From a virus, in the IMG/VR virus record IMGVR_UViG_3300020479_000005, positions 1 through 26,082 of that record: DNA of 26,082 nucleotides; one strand, 5' to 3'. This document shows positions 14,886-22,135 of this stretch, piece after piece. Numbering within the stretch: the stretch's first letter is position 1; each line of letters opens with the position of its first letter. The translations under genes were made by a program, and so were the position numbers. The notes beneath the pieces are model-generated. The model worked only from the letters and a program-made list of their open reading frames with translations, had not been told where the DNA came from and did not search any database.

Positions 14886-15067
14886 AAACGAAATGCCCAG
14901 ATTGCCGGGGGACAGGCTTGAATCCTCGGAGAGCATGTACGGCTTGCCCTACCTGCGGCGGGTGCGGCGACATGGCGGAATATATCCGTGCAAAAATCCG
15001 CACTTGGCGAAGAGAGAACAGTCCTTGGCGACGGTTGCTGCGGTGGGTAATGGGAAGTGAGAAATGA
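14882..15067 (+). CDS. Small zinc-ribbon protein
   Basis: Starting at the ATG overlapping the previous stop, the 61-residue product has CPDCRGTG (5-12) and CPTCGGCG further on, the CxxCxGxG pattern of DnaJ-type zinc ribbons. Two pairs of cysteines could bind one zinc ion. The C-terminus is basic with many Arg and Trp (WRRENSPWRRLLRWV), suited to binding nucleic acid or membrane. It is linked by ATGA overlaps to both neighbours. Phages often carry such small zinc proteins; the role is unknown. Confidence 0.75.
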   Translation: MKTKCPDCRGTGLNPRRACTACPTCGGCGDMAEYIRAKIRTWRRENSPWRRLLRWVMGSEK

Positions 15068-15456
15068 AGATCAAGGATGATGTGGAGTTTATACGGAAAG
15101 AGTTTGAGAAGGTAGGATTTACTGCAAGGAATCTAGAACTCCGGTGGGTTGGAAAGGAATGCGTAGTTGAAGATGATGACGGCATGGGCGGCGTACTTTG
15201 TAGGTTCTCAGATGGCACACGTGCATGGTTTCCAAAATCCTGTGTAGTGGATGAATCAGAAGAACCCATGCAAATCCTGCCGGACGGAACGATTGCCCCC
15301 GTAAAGACCCTGCGTGACGAGTTTGCTATGGCGACGCTAAGTGGCTATCTCGCGAGCTTTCCTGACGACGCGAACATAAAACCAGAGCACATGCGGAACA
15401 TAGCGGAGTTTTGTTATCTCATGTCGGATGCCATGCTGAAGGCTAGGAAGAAATGA
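15064..15456 (+). CDS. Hypothetical phage protein with a TLRDEFA-type C-terminal domain (130 residues)
   Basis: The N-terminal half is a small mixed domain with RWVGKECVVEDDDG. The C-terminal half (TLRDEFAMATLSGYLAS, then RNIAEFCYLMSDAMLKARKK) resembles a short helical domain I know from many uncharacterised phage and prophage proteins, in which a D-x-F-A segment is followed by an A-x-x-x-Y-x-x-A-D-A-M-L helix. No biochemical role is known to me. ATGA overlaps join it to the genes on both sides. Confidence 0.7.
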   Translation: MKIKDDVEFIRKEFEKVGFTARNLELRWVGKECVVEDDDGMGGVLCRFSDGTRAWFPKSCVVDESEEPMQILPDGTIAPVKTLRDEFAMATLSGYLASFPDDANIKPEHMRNIAEFCYLMSDAMLKARKK

Positions 15457-15728
15457 GCGTTGAAGAAGAAATCACTAAAGAAGTTGCGTACATAGAAGTA
15501 GTACGTTATAGGGATAAGGATGGTAAACCTACCTGCGCGAAGAACTTTGATACCGGCGAAGTGTGCCTGTTTTACACCGCACAGAGATTTGGTACACATG
15601 AGGCCTGTTGGTTCTCAGATAAATCAGGGAAATTTTGGGAAACTATGCGCCGAAGGAATGATGGAATAGGTTCTCTCATTCCATTGAATAATTGCCCGTT
15701 GTGGTTGGATGAAACGGATGAAGAATGA
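15453..15728 (+). CDS. Hypothetical protein (91 residues)
   Basis: The product starts MSVEEEITKEVAYIEVVRYR and reads as a small beta-rich protein with Cys and Trp residues (ACWFSDKSGKFWE, then NCPLWLDETDEE). No domain is recognised. It is the fourth gene of the overlap-linked chain behind promoter P1 and is AT-richer than the polymerase gene. Confidence 0.65.
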   Translation: MSVEEEITKEVAYIEVVRYRDKDGKPTCAKNFDTGEVCLFYTAQRFGTHEACWFSDKSGKFWETMRRRNDGIGSLIPLNNCPLWLDETDEE

Positions 15729-15838
15729 ACACAGCAGAAGAAATCTCCAGATTGAAAAATCAGGCTAACGCATTGAAGTACGGAGTTTGGTTTGTTTTTA
15801 TTATCGTAGCTCTTTTGGCGCTGGGGGGTGTGTTTTGA
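15725..15838 (+). CDS. 37-residue single-pass membrane peptide
   Basis: The ATG overlaps the preceding stop. The peptide has a polar N-terminal part (MNTAEEISRLKNQANALK) and a hydrophobic C-terminal helix of about 18 residues (YGVWFVFIIVALLALGGV), giving one transmembrane segment. Its TGA overlaps the polymerase TTG start as TTGA. A membrane anchor, or a lysis or exclusion role, is possible. Translation of it may be needed to start the polymerase. Confidence 0.6.
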   Translation: MNTAEEISRLKNQANALKYGVWFVFIIVALLALGGVF

Positions 15839-18747
15839 TTATTATATTTGATATGGAGTCGTACTTCGGACCAAAATACTCCCTAACCACGCTGTCCTAC
15901 ACGGATTACGTGGATCACCCTTTGTTCAAAGTCCACGGCTGCGCGATCAAGGAAGAAGGCCGTCCCCCGTTCTGGTTGGAGCCCGATCAGTTCCCTGAGT
16001 ACGTTAAGTCGCACCTACAAGACACCTTCGTGGCCCACAACGCGCCGTTTGACCTTACGATCTGGACGCGCTACTACAAACTCCCCCTCCCTGCCCGGCT
16101 GGTCTGCACCAAGGCGCTCGCGGCGCTTACTCGTGGATACACCGAGCCCGACCTGTCGTTATCTACACTCACCGGAGAGAAGGGGGAGGATTTGAAGTTG
16201 ACGTATGGGCTGAGGGAACTGCCATCGGAGATCAAGACCAAGCTCGTGGACTATGCCCTGAACGACGTTGCCATCACGGAGAAGTTACTTCACGCTTTGC
16301 TACAAGAGACGGTGGCTGCCGGGATCGACCTAAAACAGGAGCTACGGGCCATCGACGCTACCCTTCGCCTCTTGGCACCAAAAATCCCCCTCTGCGTGGA
16401 CCGGGAGAAACTGCGGGTGGAGGAAATCAACGAGCGCCAGCAAGAGCAACTGGCCGTCACCGACGCGGCGAAGCAGTTAGGGCTGTCCCTGAAGGAATTA
16501 GAGAAGCAGGTCAAGTCTCGCGCGAAGTTCACCGAGCTATTGACCCGGCTGGGTGTGGAAGTGCCAACGAAAAAGTCCCCGAGCACCGGCGAACAGATTC
16601 CGGCAATAGCCAAGAACGACGAAGCCTTTACGAAGCTCAGGGAGGAATACGACGGCACCATCGTAGCGGAGTTGATTGATCTTCGCCTGAATCTGTCGTC
16701 CTCCCTGAAACGCACCCGCACGGCCAGATTACAGCGTCTGGCCCTTACGGACGGCCCCATAGCGCCAATCCAGGTGCATCTGAACTTCGCTGGGGCGCAG
16801 CAAACGCTGCGCTGGTCCGGGGCTAACTCCCTCAACCTGCAAAACCTTCCGCGTGAGGGTTCAATCCGGGCCTGTCTCGTGCCTCCCGAGGGACATAAGT
16901 TGGTGGTCTGCGATTACAGTAGTATCGAGGCGCGGGTGTTAGCATGGTTGGCGAAGGAGGAAGATACCCTCAAGGTGTTTCGGGCCGGACATGACGTGTA
17001 CGTGGACATGGCCGAGAAAGTGTGGCCGGGCACCGCACGGATGGACAAGGACGATAAGGAGTTCAAGCGCCGTCGGTTCGCGGCGAAGTGTTTGATTCTT
17101 GGACTGGGCTATCAGGCAGGATGGGTAGTTCTGGAGAGTATTTTGCGCCTTGGAGTGCTATCCGGTGGCAAGACCCGCGTGACGTTCAGTGAACAGGACG
17201 CCTTGGAAATGGGCGTGTCGGGGTCCGAGTTCGCGGACTTCTTTGAGTGGTACTTGAGCAAAATCCCAGAGGACCGAGGTCAAGCCCTGACCCGAGCGGT
17301 AGAAGAAACCCCGGCGCTGTTCTGGCACTACGCCACCTGCCAGTTCCTTGTGAAGAAGTACCGCGACGATCATCCTATGACAAAAGCCCTGTGGGAGCGG
17401 TTTTCCTACCCAGACGACGGGGTGTTTGGCGGACTACGTTACGGATGGGAAGGGAAAAACTGGGCACTTCACTTGCCGGGTGGTACTCGGTTATTGTATA
17501 ATACACCTGTCATAGAGGAACGGGGCTGGTCGTATTGGCTGAAGAAAGGGAAGGTGTACACACACGGAGGTAAAGTGGTTGAAAACTGTATAAGCCGTGG
17601 TACAATGGTCCTAACCGATCAGGGATGGGTGGAGATAGAGAATGTACAAGATCATCACTTGGTCCATGACGGCGTAGAGTTCGTCCATCATAACGGTCTT
17701 ATTTACAAAGGGGTTCAGGACTGTATTTTGGTGGACGGTGTGTATATGACTCCGGATCATGAAGTACTTACAGATGAAGGCTTTAAAAGTGCATCCTCAC
17801 AGCCGCGACCTTACCGGCCAGAAATTCGGAATGTTGAAAGCAGTGGAGAGGGCCTATACGGATGGAAAAAAGTGGCATTGGAAGTATTTATGCGACTGCG
17901 GAAACTTTACGGTGAAAGTTTCTGCGGATGTAACAAAGGAAATAAAGCGAGGGGGACTTCCGAACTGCGGATGTATGAGCAAGAAATTGATTGCGGAAAA
18001 AAACAAAACTCACGGCATGAGTCAGCATCCAGCTTATTGGGTTTGGAGAAGTATGAGAGATCGTTGTCGTTTGCCTTCGCATCAAGCATGGAAAAACTAC
18101 GGGGGGCGAGGGATAACGGTATGCGAACAGTGGAACGAATCTTTCGAGAATTTTTGGGAGGATATGGGGAGCTCGTACCATCATGGATTGCAGTTGGACC
18201 GTATAGACAACAACAAAGGCTATTCTCCGGAAAATTGCAGATGGATCATTGCCAAAGGAAACGCCAGAAACAAAAGAACGAATACTGTAGTCAACACTCC
18301 GTGGGGGGAAATGACCGTATCGGAGGCTTCCGAAATATCTGGAATAAATGTTACGACTATTTTGTACAGGATAGACAATGGATGGGATCATATAGAGGCG
18401 GTAACTGTGCTACCGAGTTATGCCAAGAAAAAGAAGTATACGACCTCTTGGAATGTGGACCGCGCCACCGATTTGTTGTCAAGGGGGAAAACGGACCTTT
18501 CATAGTCCACAACTGTACCCAAGCAGTTGCAAGAAACCTGCTCCGGGACGCATGGGTAGAAGCCAACCAAGCCGGGTTGAACGTAGTCCTGACCGTCCAT
18601 GACGAGATCGTGTGTGTGCAGCGAGAGGAGGAAGCAGAGGAAGCAAGAGAGGTATTGACTCAAATCATGAGCACGGCCCCGGCGTGGGCACCAGACCTGC
18701 CGGTAGAGGCGCAAGCGAAGATTTGTAACAGTTACGCGGAGAAATAA
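15835..18747 (+). CDS. Family A DNA polymerase precursor, interrupted by an intein
   Basis: The 970-residue precursor would yield about 661 residues after splicing, a normal size for a phage Pol I-type enzyme. I start at TTG 15835, overlapping the preceding TGA, with GGGGGGTG upstream; it gives an N-terminus at IIIFDMES. The 3'-5' exonuclease has FDMES (Asp6, Glu8), AHNAPFD and YALNDVA. The polymerase has motif A CDYSSIEAR (Asp360), motif B with RRFAAK and LGLGYQAG (Lys418) and motif C TVHDE (His922 of the precursor). The intein lies in GKVVEN/CTQAVARN, a conserved segment before motif C, so the enzyme cannot be complete until splicing occurs. The DNA inside the intein also encodes an endonuclease in another frame. 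Confidence 0.93.
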   Translation: MIIIFDMESYFGPKYSLTTLSYTDYVDHPLFKVHGCAIKEEGRPPFWLEPDQFPEYVKSHLQDTFVAHNAPFDLTIWTRYYKLPLPARLVCTKALAALTRGYTEPDLSLSTLTGEKGEDLKLTYGLRELPSEIKTKLVDYALNDVAITEKLLHALLQETVAAGIDLKQELRAIDATLRLLAPKIPLCVDREKLRVEEINERQQEQLAVTDAAKQLGLSLKELEKQVKSRAKFTELLTRLGVEVPTKKSPSTGEQIPAIAKNDEAFTKLREEYDGTIVAELIDLRLNLSSSLKRTRTARLQRLALTDGPIAPIQVHLNFAGAQQTLRWSGANSLNLQNLPREGSIRACLVPPEGHKLVVCDYSSIEARVLAWLAKEEDTLKVFRAGHDVYVDMAEKVWPGTARMDKDDKEFKRRRFAAKCLILGLGYQAGWVVLESILRLGVLSGGKTRVTFSEQDALEMGVSGSEFADFFEWYLSKIPEDRGQALTRAVEETPALFWHYATCQFLVKKYRDDHPMTKALWERFSYPDDGVFGGLRYGWEGKNWALHLPGGTRLLYNTPVIEERGWSYWLKKGKVYTHGGKVVENCISRGTMVLTDQGWVEIENVQDHHLVHDGVEFVHHNGLIYKGVQDCILVDGVYMTPDHEVLTDEGFKSASSQPRPYRPEIRNVESSGEGLYGWKKVALEVFMRLRKLYGESFCGCNKGNKARGTSELRMYEQEIDCGKKQNSRHESASSLLGLEKYERSLSFAFASSMEKLRGARDNGMRTVERIFREFLGGYGELVPSWIAVGPYRQQQRLFSGKLQMDHCQRKRQKQKNEYCSQHSVGGNDRIGGFRNIWNKCYDYFVQDRQWMGSYRGGNCATELCQEKEVYDLLECGPRHRFVVKGENGPFIVHNCTQAVARNLLRDAWVEANQAGLNVVLTVHDEIVCVQREEEAEEAREVLTQIMSTAPAWAPDLPVEAQAKICNSYAEK
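17587..18513 (+). other. Intein in the DNA polymerase (Hint blocks in polymerase frame)
   Basis: Cys585 of the precursor starts CISRGTMVLTDQGWVEI (block A), followed by a strand region and GVYMTPDHEVLTDEGF (block B, with the TPDH form of TxxH). After a long insert come VYDLLECGPRHRFVV (block F) and GPFIVHN with Cys+1 (block G; penultimate His, terminal Asn893). All residues for protein splicing are present. The element is 309 codons. The roughly 210-codon insert, read in this frame, is not a recognisable domain; its DNA encodes an HNH protein in the next frame. No stop codon interrupts the precursor frame. Confidence 0.9.
17759..18505 (+). CDS. HNH homing endonuclease encoded out of frame inside the intein
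   Basis: This 248-residue frame is shifted one base from the polymerase frame. It begins after an in-frame TGA at 17747 and ends with TAG at 18503-18505. Residues 17-72 (DLTGQKFGMLKAVER, then CDCG at 45-48 and CGC at 70-72) form the N-terminal zinc-binding part of phage HNH proteins. YWVWRSMRDRC, YGGRGIT (114-120), LDRIDNN (146-152) and ENCRW (158-162) form the HNH core. Residues 181-219 (WGEMTVSEASEISG) look like a helix-turn-helix. The true N-terminus is unclear; no good ribosome site precedes the ATG at 17759. Such enzymes cut intein-free alleles so that the element is copied. Translation could be internal initiation or frameshifting. Confidence 0.88.
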   Translation: MKYLQMKALKVHPHSRDLTGQKFGMLKAVERAYTDGKKWHWKYLCDCGNFTVKVSADVTKEIKRGGLPNCGCMSKKLIAEKNKTHGMSQHPAYWVWRSMRDRCRLPSHQAWKNYGGRGITVCEQWNESFENFWEDMGSSYHHGLQLDRIDNNKGYSPENCRWIIAKGNARNKRTNTVVNTPWGEMTVSEASEISGINVTTILYRIDNGWDHIEAVTVLPSYAKKKKYTTSWNVDRATDLLSRGKTDLS

Positions 18748-18750
18748 GAG

Positions 18751-18969
18751 ATGGGTATGTTAGACATAGATTGGAGTAAAGTACACGAGAAGTACAAATG
18801 GGCGGCGCAGGATGAAGATGGGAAAACTTTTGTGTTTGAAAGCAAGCCTTTTTTATTTGAGGGGGAACTCGGAGTTTGGGACTCTTTTGGTTACATGGTT
18901 CTTATAGAAAATAACGGAGAACCAAATCCAGACTGGAAAAACACCCTCACAAAACGCCCGGAGAAATAA
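18751..18969 (+). CDS. Small hypothetical phage protein (72 residues)
   Basis: The product reads WSKVHEKYKWAAQDEDGKTF in its first half and ends with DWKNTLTKRPEK. The pairing of an N-terminal W-x-x-V-x-x-K-Y-K-W-A-A segment and a C-terminal DW-x-x-x-L-x-x-RP is familiar from small phage proteins of unknown function. It starts three bases after the polymerase stop; AAGAG serves as weak ribosome site. An ATG two codons later is an alternative start. The gene is AT-richer than the genes around it. Confidence 0.7.
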   Translation: MGMLDIDWSKVHEKYKWAAQDEDGKTFVFESKPFLFEGELGVWDSFGYMVLIENNGEPNPDWKNTLTKRPEK

Positions 18970-18970
18970 A

Positions 18971-19873
18971 ATGAAAGAACTAGGAAGGCTGGTAAGCAAG
19001 ACGGGGGTGTATGAGATCGTTAAGATCGTAGAGGGGGGGCTGATACTGCGGAACGACAAGACGGGGTTAGAGTTTGATACCTACCTGTCTCGGGCGCAGA
19101 TAACACCTTTCCTCATAATGACGGACAACGAAAAGCTACGAGCGCATGTGGAAGGAATAGAGGGGATTGAAGTGGTGTCGATGAAACTAGAGGGTTTGGA
19201 AGGCGAAGCAGAACCCATCAAAACCTTCCCCTTGTCTTTCTCCAGCATGAGTACCTTTGAAACCTGCCCGCGTCAGTTCCAGCACCTTTACGTCTTGAAG
19301 GACGTGAAAAACGAAGGCAGCGCCGCGACGATCTGGGGCTCCAAGTGCCACAAGCAGATCGAGGACTACATCAAGGTTGGTACGGAGATTACGGAGCCGG
19401 TGGCGCAGAACGCCATTCCTTATCTGAACTCCATCAAAGCCCAAGATGCGAAAGTGGAATGGAAGTGGGGACTGACCAAGGATTTCGAACCTTGTGATTT
19501 TTTTGCGCTGGACGTTGCTTATCGCGGTGTAGTGGACTATTTGGGGATGCTGGATGGTGGCCGGGCGTTCGTGGTGGATTGGAAAACGGGGAAGGTCAAG
19601 GACGACTTCGAGCAAATGGACTTGTTCGCACTGGCCACCTTCATTCATCATCCCGATGTGCAAAAAATCCGGGGCATGTACGTCTGGCTGAAGCACAACA
19701 CCCACACCAAAAAAGACTACACCCGAGCCGACGTGGACGGCCTGAAAGAGCATGTGCAAGAAAAGGCGCAGCCAATTCTGCTGCGGATAGAGCACGGAGA
19801 GTTCCCCGTCAAGCCTAGCGGCCTGTGCCGTGGGTGGTGTCCAGTCAAGCAGTGCCCAGAGTACAAAGGATAA
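18971..19873 (+). CDS. RecB/Cas4-type PD-(D/E)XK nuclease with iron-sulfur cysteines
   Basis: After an 80-residue N-terminal extension, SFSSMSTFETCPRQF (89-103) opens a Cas4/RecB-type nuclease domain. His127 and Glu131 (CHKQIEDY), Asp189 (GVVDYLG), Asp203-Trp-Lys205 (VVDWKTGK) and Gln215 make the metal-binding centre. Cys99 with Cys286, Cys290 and Cys295 (CRGWCPVKQC) match the four ligands of the 4Fe-4S cluster in Cas4 and AddB proteins. Phage members of this group act as exonucleases in replication or recombination; no cas genes are present, so a CRISPR role is not suggested. It begins one base after the preceding stop and lies just upstream of a helicase gene. Confidence 0.88.
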   Translation: MKELGRLVSKTGVYEIVKIVEGGLILRNDKTGLEFDTYLSRAQITPFLIMTDNEKLRAHVEGIEGIEVVSMKLEGLEGEAEPIKTFPLSFSSMSTFETCPRQFQHLYVLKDVKNEGSAATIWGSKCHKQIEDYIKVGTEITEPVAQNAIPYLNSIKAQDAKVEWKWGLTKDFEPCDFFALDVAYRGVVDYLGMLDGGRAFVVDWKTGKVKDDFEQMDLFALATFIHHPDVQKIRGMYVWLKHNTHTKKDYTRADVDGLKEHVQEKAQPILLRIEHGEFPVKPSGLCRGWCPVKQCPEYKG

Positions 19874-19876
19874 AAC

Positions 19877-21418
19877 GTGGAAAAAGTCATCTATAACCGG
19901 ACGGGGGATAAGGTCGGGGTACTGAAGTCGTTGATTGACGGCGCGGGGAGGATCGGGGAGTTTCAGGAGTATTACCTTTACCCTTATGACTTACAAACGA
20001 CCATCGCGTTACGCAATCAAGGAATTCCCGTTCGTTCTCCCATTCATTGCCATTATCGGTGGTCCGGGAAGTACACCCCCCTCAAGCACCAAGTGACGAC
20101 CGCCGCCTTTCTAACCCTCCATAAACGAGCGTTTTGCCTGAACGGGCTGGGGTCGGGTAAGACTTTATCCGCGCTGTGGGCGGCGGACTATTTGCTGTCT
20201 ATCGGGGAAGTGAACCGGGTGTTGGTGCTGTCCCCCCTTTCAACCCTCAAGTCCGTTTGGTGGCAGACCGTGTTTCAGCACTTCATTCATTTGAGCCCCT
20301 TTATTCTTCATGGCATCAATGCAGCGGGGATAAGAAAAAAGCATAGGGAGCTAGAAAGATCAAAGGTACTGATCGCCAACCATGAGTTCGTGAAAAGTGG
20401 GCAGGCGCGTCTTTTTATGCCTAATGGGGAGTTTGGGTCGGACCTGTTGATCGTAGACGAAATGAGTATGTTTCGGGAAGCAAAAACCGAAAAGTATAGA
20501 GCGTTGAGGAAATTTACGGACAAGAGTAAATACGTATGGGCTTTGACCGCCACCCCTACCCCAAATAGCCCGGTTAATTGCTGGGCTCAAAGTGCTGCGT
20601 TAGGTTTAGTAAAGATGCGTTTTTCGGAGTTTAAAGAACTGACCATGCAGAAGGTCAGCGAATATAAGTGGGTGGCGCGTAAAAACTCGGAACAGGCGGT
20701 AAAGAAAATTTTGACCCCATATATTCGTTTTGCCACCGAGGATTGTATCGACTTGCCCGGCATATCTTTTGAGACACGAACTGTGGAAATGACCGCCGAG
20801 CAGAAGAAAATGTATGCTCAACTCAAAAAAGAGGCGGTGTTGATGTTGGAGGGGGGGAATATAATCACAGCGGTGAATGAGGCTGTAAAAGCATCCAAGC
20901 TCTTGCAAATCGCATGTGGCTGTGTATATGACGAAGCAGGAAATACGGTTGAGATCAAGGACAACCGAAAAACGCACGAACTACGCAGCGTGGTAGAAGA
21001 AGCTGGTGACAGTCCAGTTATTACGTTCGCCCCGTTCAAATCCGTGGTCCGGCATATTGCGGAGAAAATGAAAGACTTCCATCCAGCCGTAGTGACGGGC
21101 GATACTCCCATAGGAGAGCGAAACCAGATCATTGAAGATTTTCAAGCGGGAAAGATACGGCTGCTGATCGCGCATCCAAAGACCATGAGCCACGGCTTAA
21201 CCCTTCATAAGAGTTCGGTAATATGCTGGTATGCTCCTCTGTACAGCAACGACATATATGAACAGGCCAACGGGCGAATCTACCGTACTGGGCAGACAAA
21301 GCATTGCACAATCATCCACTTGAGTTCCAGTGAGGTCGAGGACGGCATGTATAAAATTCTTCGGGAGCGTGGACAGATGCAGGGGTCCGTGTTGAAGTTG
21401 CTGGCCGGAAGGGGTTGA
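19877..21418 (+). CDS. SNF2-like superfamily 2 helicase/ATPase
   Basis: The 513-residue product starts at GTG 19877, with AAAGGA upstream. Helicase motifs are in order: Q-like TPLKHQ (67-72), Walker A NGLGSGKT (89-96), VLVLSPLSTL, a DEMS box (194-197), ALTATPTPN (222-230), and in the second lobe HGLTLHKS and QANGRIYRTGQ (motif VI). The last, with the RxGQ ending, is characteristic of SNF2-type proteins. They track along double-stranded DNA and are common beside phage polymerase genes. The DEMS box departs from the usual DEAH or DEAQ. The stop codon lies in the -35 box of promoter P2. Pairing with the preceding nuclease suggests a recombination or repair module. Confidence 0.9.
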   Translation: MEKVIYNRTGDKVGVLKSLIDGAGRIGEFQEYYLYPYDLQTTIALRNQGIPVRSPIHCHYRWSGKYTPLKHQVTTAAFLTLHKRAFCLNGLGSGKTLSALWAADYLLSIGEVNRVLVLSPLSTLKSVWWQTVFQHFIHLSPFILHGINAAGIRKKHRELERSKVLIANHEFVKSGQARLFMPNGEFGSDLLIVDEMSMFREAKTEKYRALRKFTDKSKYVWALTATPTPNSPVNCWAQSAALGLVKMRFSEFKELTMQKVSEYKWVARKNSEQAVKKILTPYIRFATEDCIDLPGISFETRTVEMTAEQKKMYAQLKKEAVLMLEGGNIITAVNEAVKASKLLQIACGCVYDEAGNTVEIKDNRKTHELRSVVEEAGDSPVITFAPFKSVVRHIAEKMKDFHPAVVTGDTPIGERNQIIEDFQAGKIRLLIAHPKTMSHGLTLHKSSVICWYAPLYSNDIYEQANGRIYRTGQTKHCTIIHLSSSEVEDGMYKILRERGQMQGSVLKLLAGRG

Positions 21419-21442
21419 CACCACACTAGCAAGGTGTATAAT
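21415..21442 (+). promoter_or_regulatory. Strong sigma70-type promoter P2
   Basis: TTGACA (21415-21420), 16 bases, TATAAT (21437-21442) is a full consensus match, with AAGGTG before the -10 and ACAGTCATC after it, nearly identical to P1. The TGA of TTGACA is the helicase stop. The transcript would begin near 21449 and lead into the 21480 gene. Confidence 0.85.
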
Positions 21443-21479
21443 ACAGTCATCGAAGGTAGCTAGTGTAGGAGAACAGGTC

Positions 21480-22082
21480 ATGTGCAAGGTTCAAGTAGTA
21501 GGGGATGTGGAGCAGGTTAAGGCCGCGTGTGCGGAGCGCTCCATGCGCTGGGTCAAGGCCCGTCCCAGTTTTCTGGGGCAGACGGTGGAGTTGGTGGCGC
21601 GGAGCGACGAGGAAGGGAAGGTGCTGCTGCGCCATGAAGGTAAGGAGTTGTGGTGGCCGGTGTCGGTCGTTCAGGAGGTCAAGGAGGGCAAGAAGGTGCC
21701 TACAGTCGAACAGGTGGTGGAGAAGATATACGAGTTGAAGGAGCGCAAGGCTGCGCTTCAGGAGGAGATCAATAAGATCAAGGAGGCGGAGGACAAGTTG
21801 GAGAACTGGCTTCTCTGGAATCTGCACAATTCGGGTCTGACCAAGATGGGTGTGGAGAGCCCAACTGTTGGAAAAGTAACAATTTTTAGCCGCCAGAAGA
21901 TCACATATCGAGTCGGGGATTGGGACACGGTGCTTTCCTACATTCAGACCCATAACGCCTATGACCTACTTACGAAATCCATATCCTCGACGGCGGTCAA
22001 GGAGCTTGTGGATCAGGGCGTGGAGGTTCCGGGGTTGGACGTGTTTCAGGAGGAAGTGGTGTCGATCCGAAAGACCTCTTGA
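21480..22082 (+). CDS. Conserved phage protein with coiled coil, unknown function (200 residues)
   Basis: The protein has three parts: an N-terminal region of small beta structure (VKARPSFLGQTVELV, then ELWWPVSVV), a central helix rich in Glu and Lys (about 77-110) that should form a coiled coil, and a C-terminal domain with YRVGDWDTVLSYIQTHNAYD and EVPGLDVFQ. The last part resembles a segment I know from many phage proteins next to replication genes, ending in VPGVEPF or similar, whose function is not established. A separate strong promoter suggests high expression. GTAGGAG lies 12 bases before the ATG. Confidence 0.75.
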   Translation: MCKVQVVGDVEQVKAACAERSMRWVKARPSFLGQTVELVARSDEEGKVLLRHEGKELWWPVSVVQEVKEGKKVPTVEQVVEKIYELKERKAALQEEINKIKEAEDKLENWLLWNLHNSGLTKMGVESPTVGKVTIFSRQKITYRVGDWDTVLSYIQTHNAYDLLTKSISSTAVKELVDQGVEVPGLDVFQEEVVSIRKTS

Positions 22083-22106
22083 CATTGGTGTGGTAAGGTG
22101 TATTAT
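22079..22106 (+). promoter_or_regulatory. Strong sigma70-type promoter P3
   Basis: TTGACA (22079-22084), 16 bases, TATTAT (22101-22106), again with AAGGTG before and ATAGTCA after the -10. The TGA of TTGACA is the stop of the 200-residue protein. The transcript would begin near 22113 and lead into the 22136 gene, which has AAGGAG. Confidence 0.8.
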
Positions 22107-22135
22107 ATAGTCAGTCTTAAACAAGGAGATGTGCG

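Noticed and set aside
17587-18513. Group I intron in place of an intein
   Set aside because: Protein-level splicing blocks with Cys1, TPDH, His-Asn and Cys+1 are read in frame with the polymerase on both sides, and the frame is continuous; an intron would not need this.
19187-19795. Minus-strand frame of 202 codons
   Set aside because: It is antisense to the nuclease gene, whose catalytic and cysteine motifs are clear.
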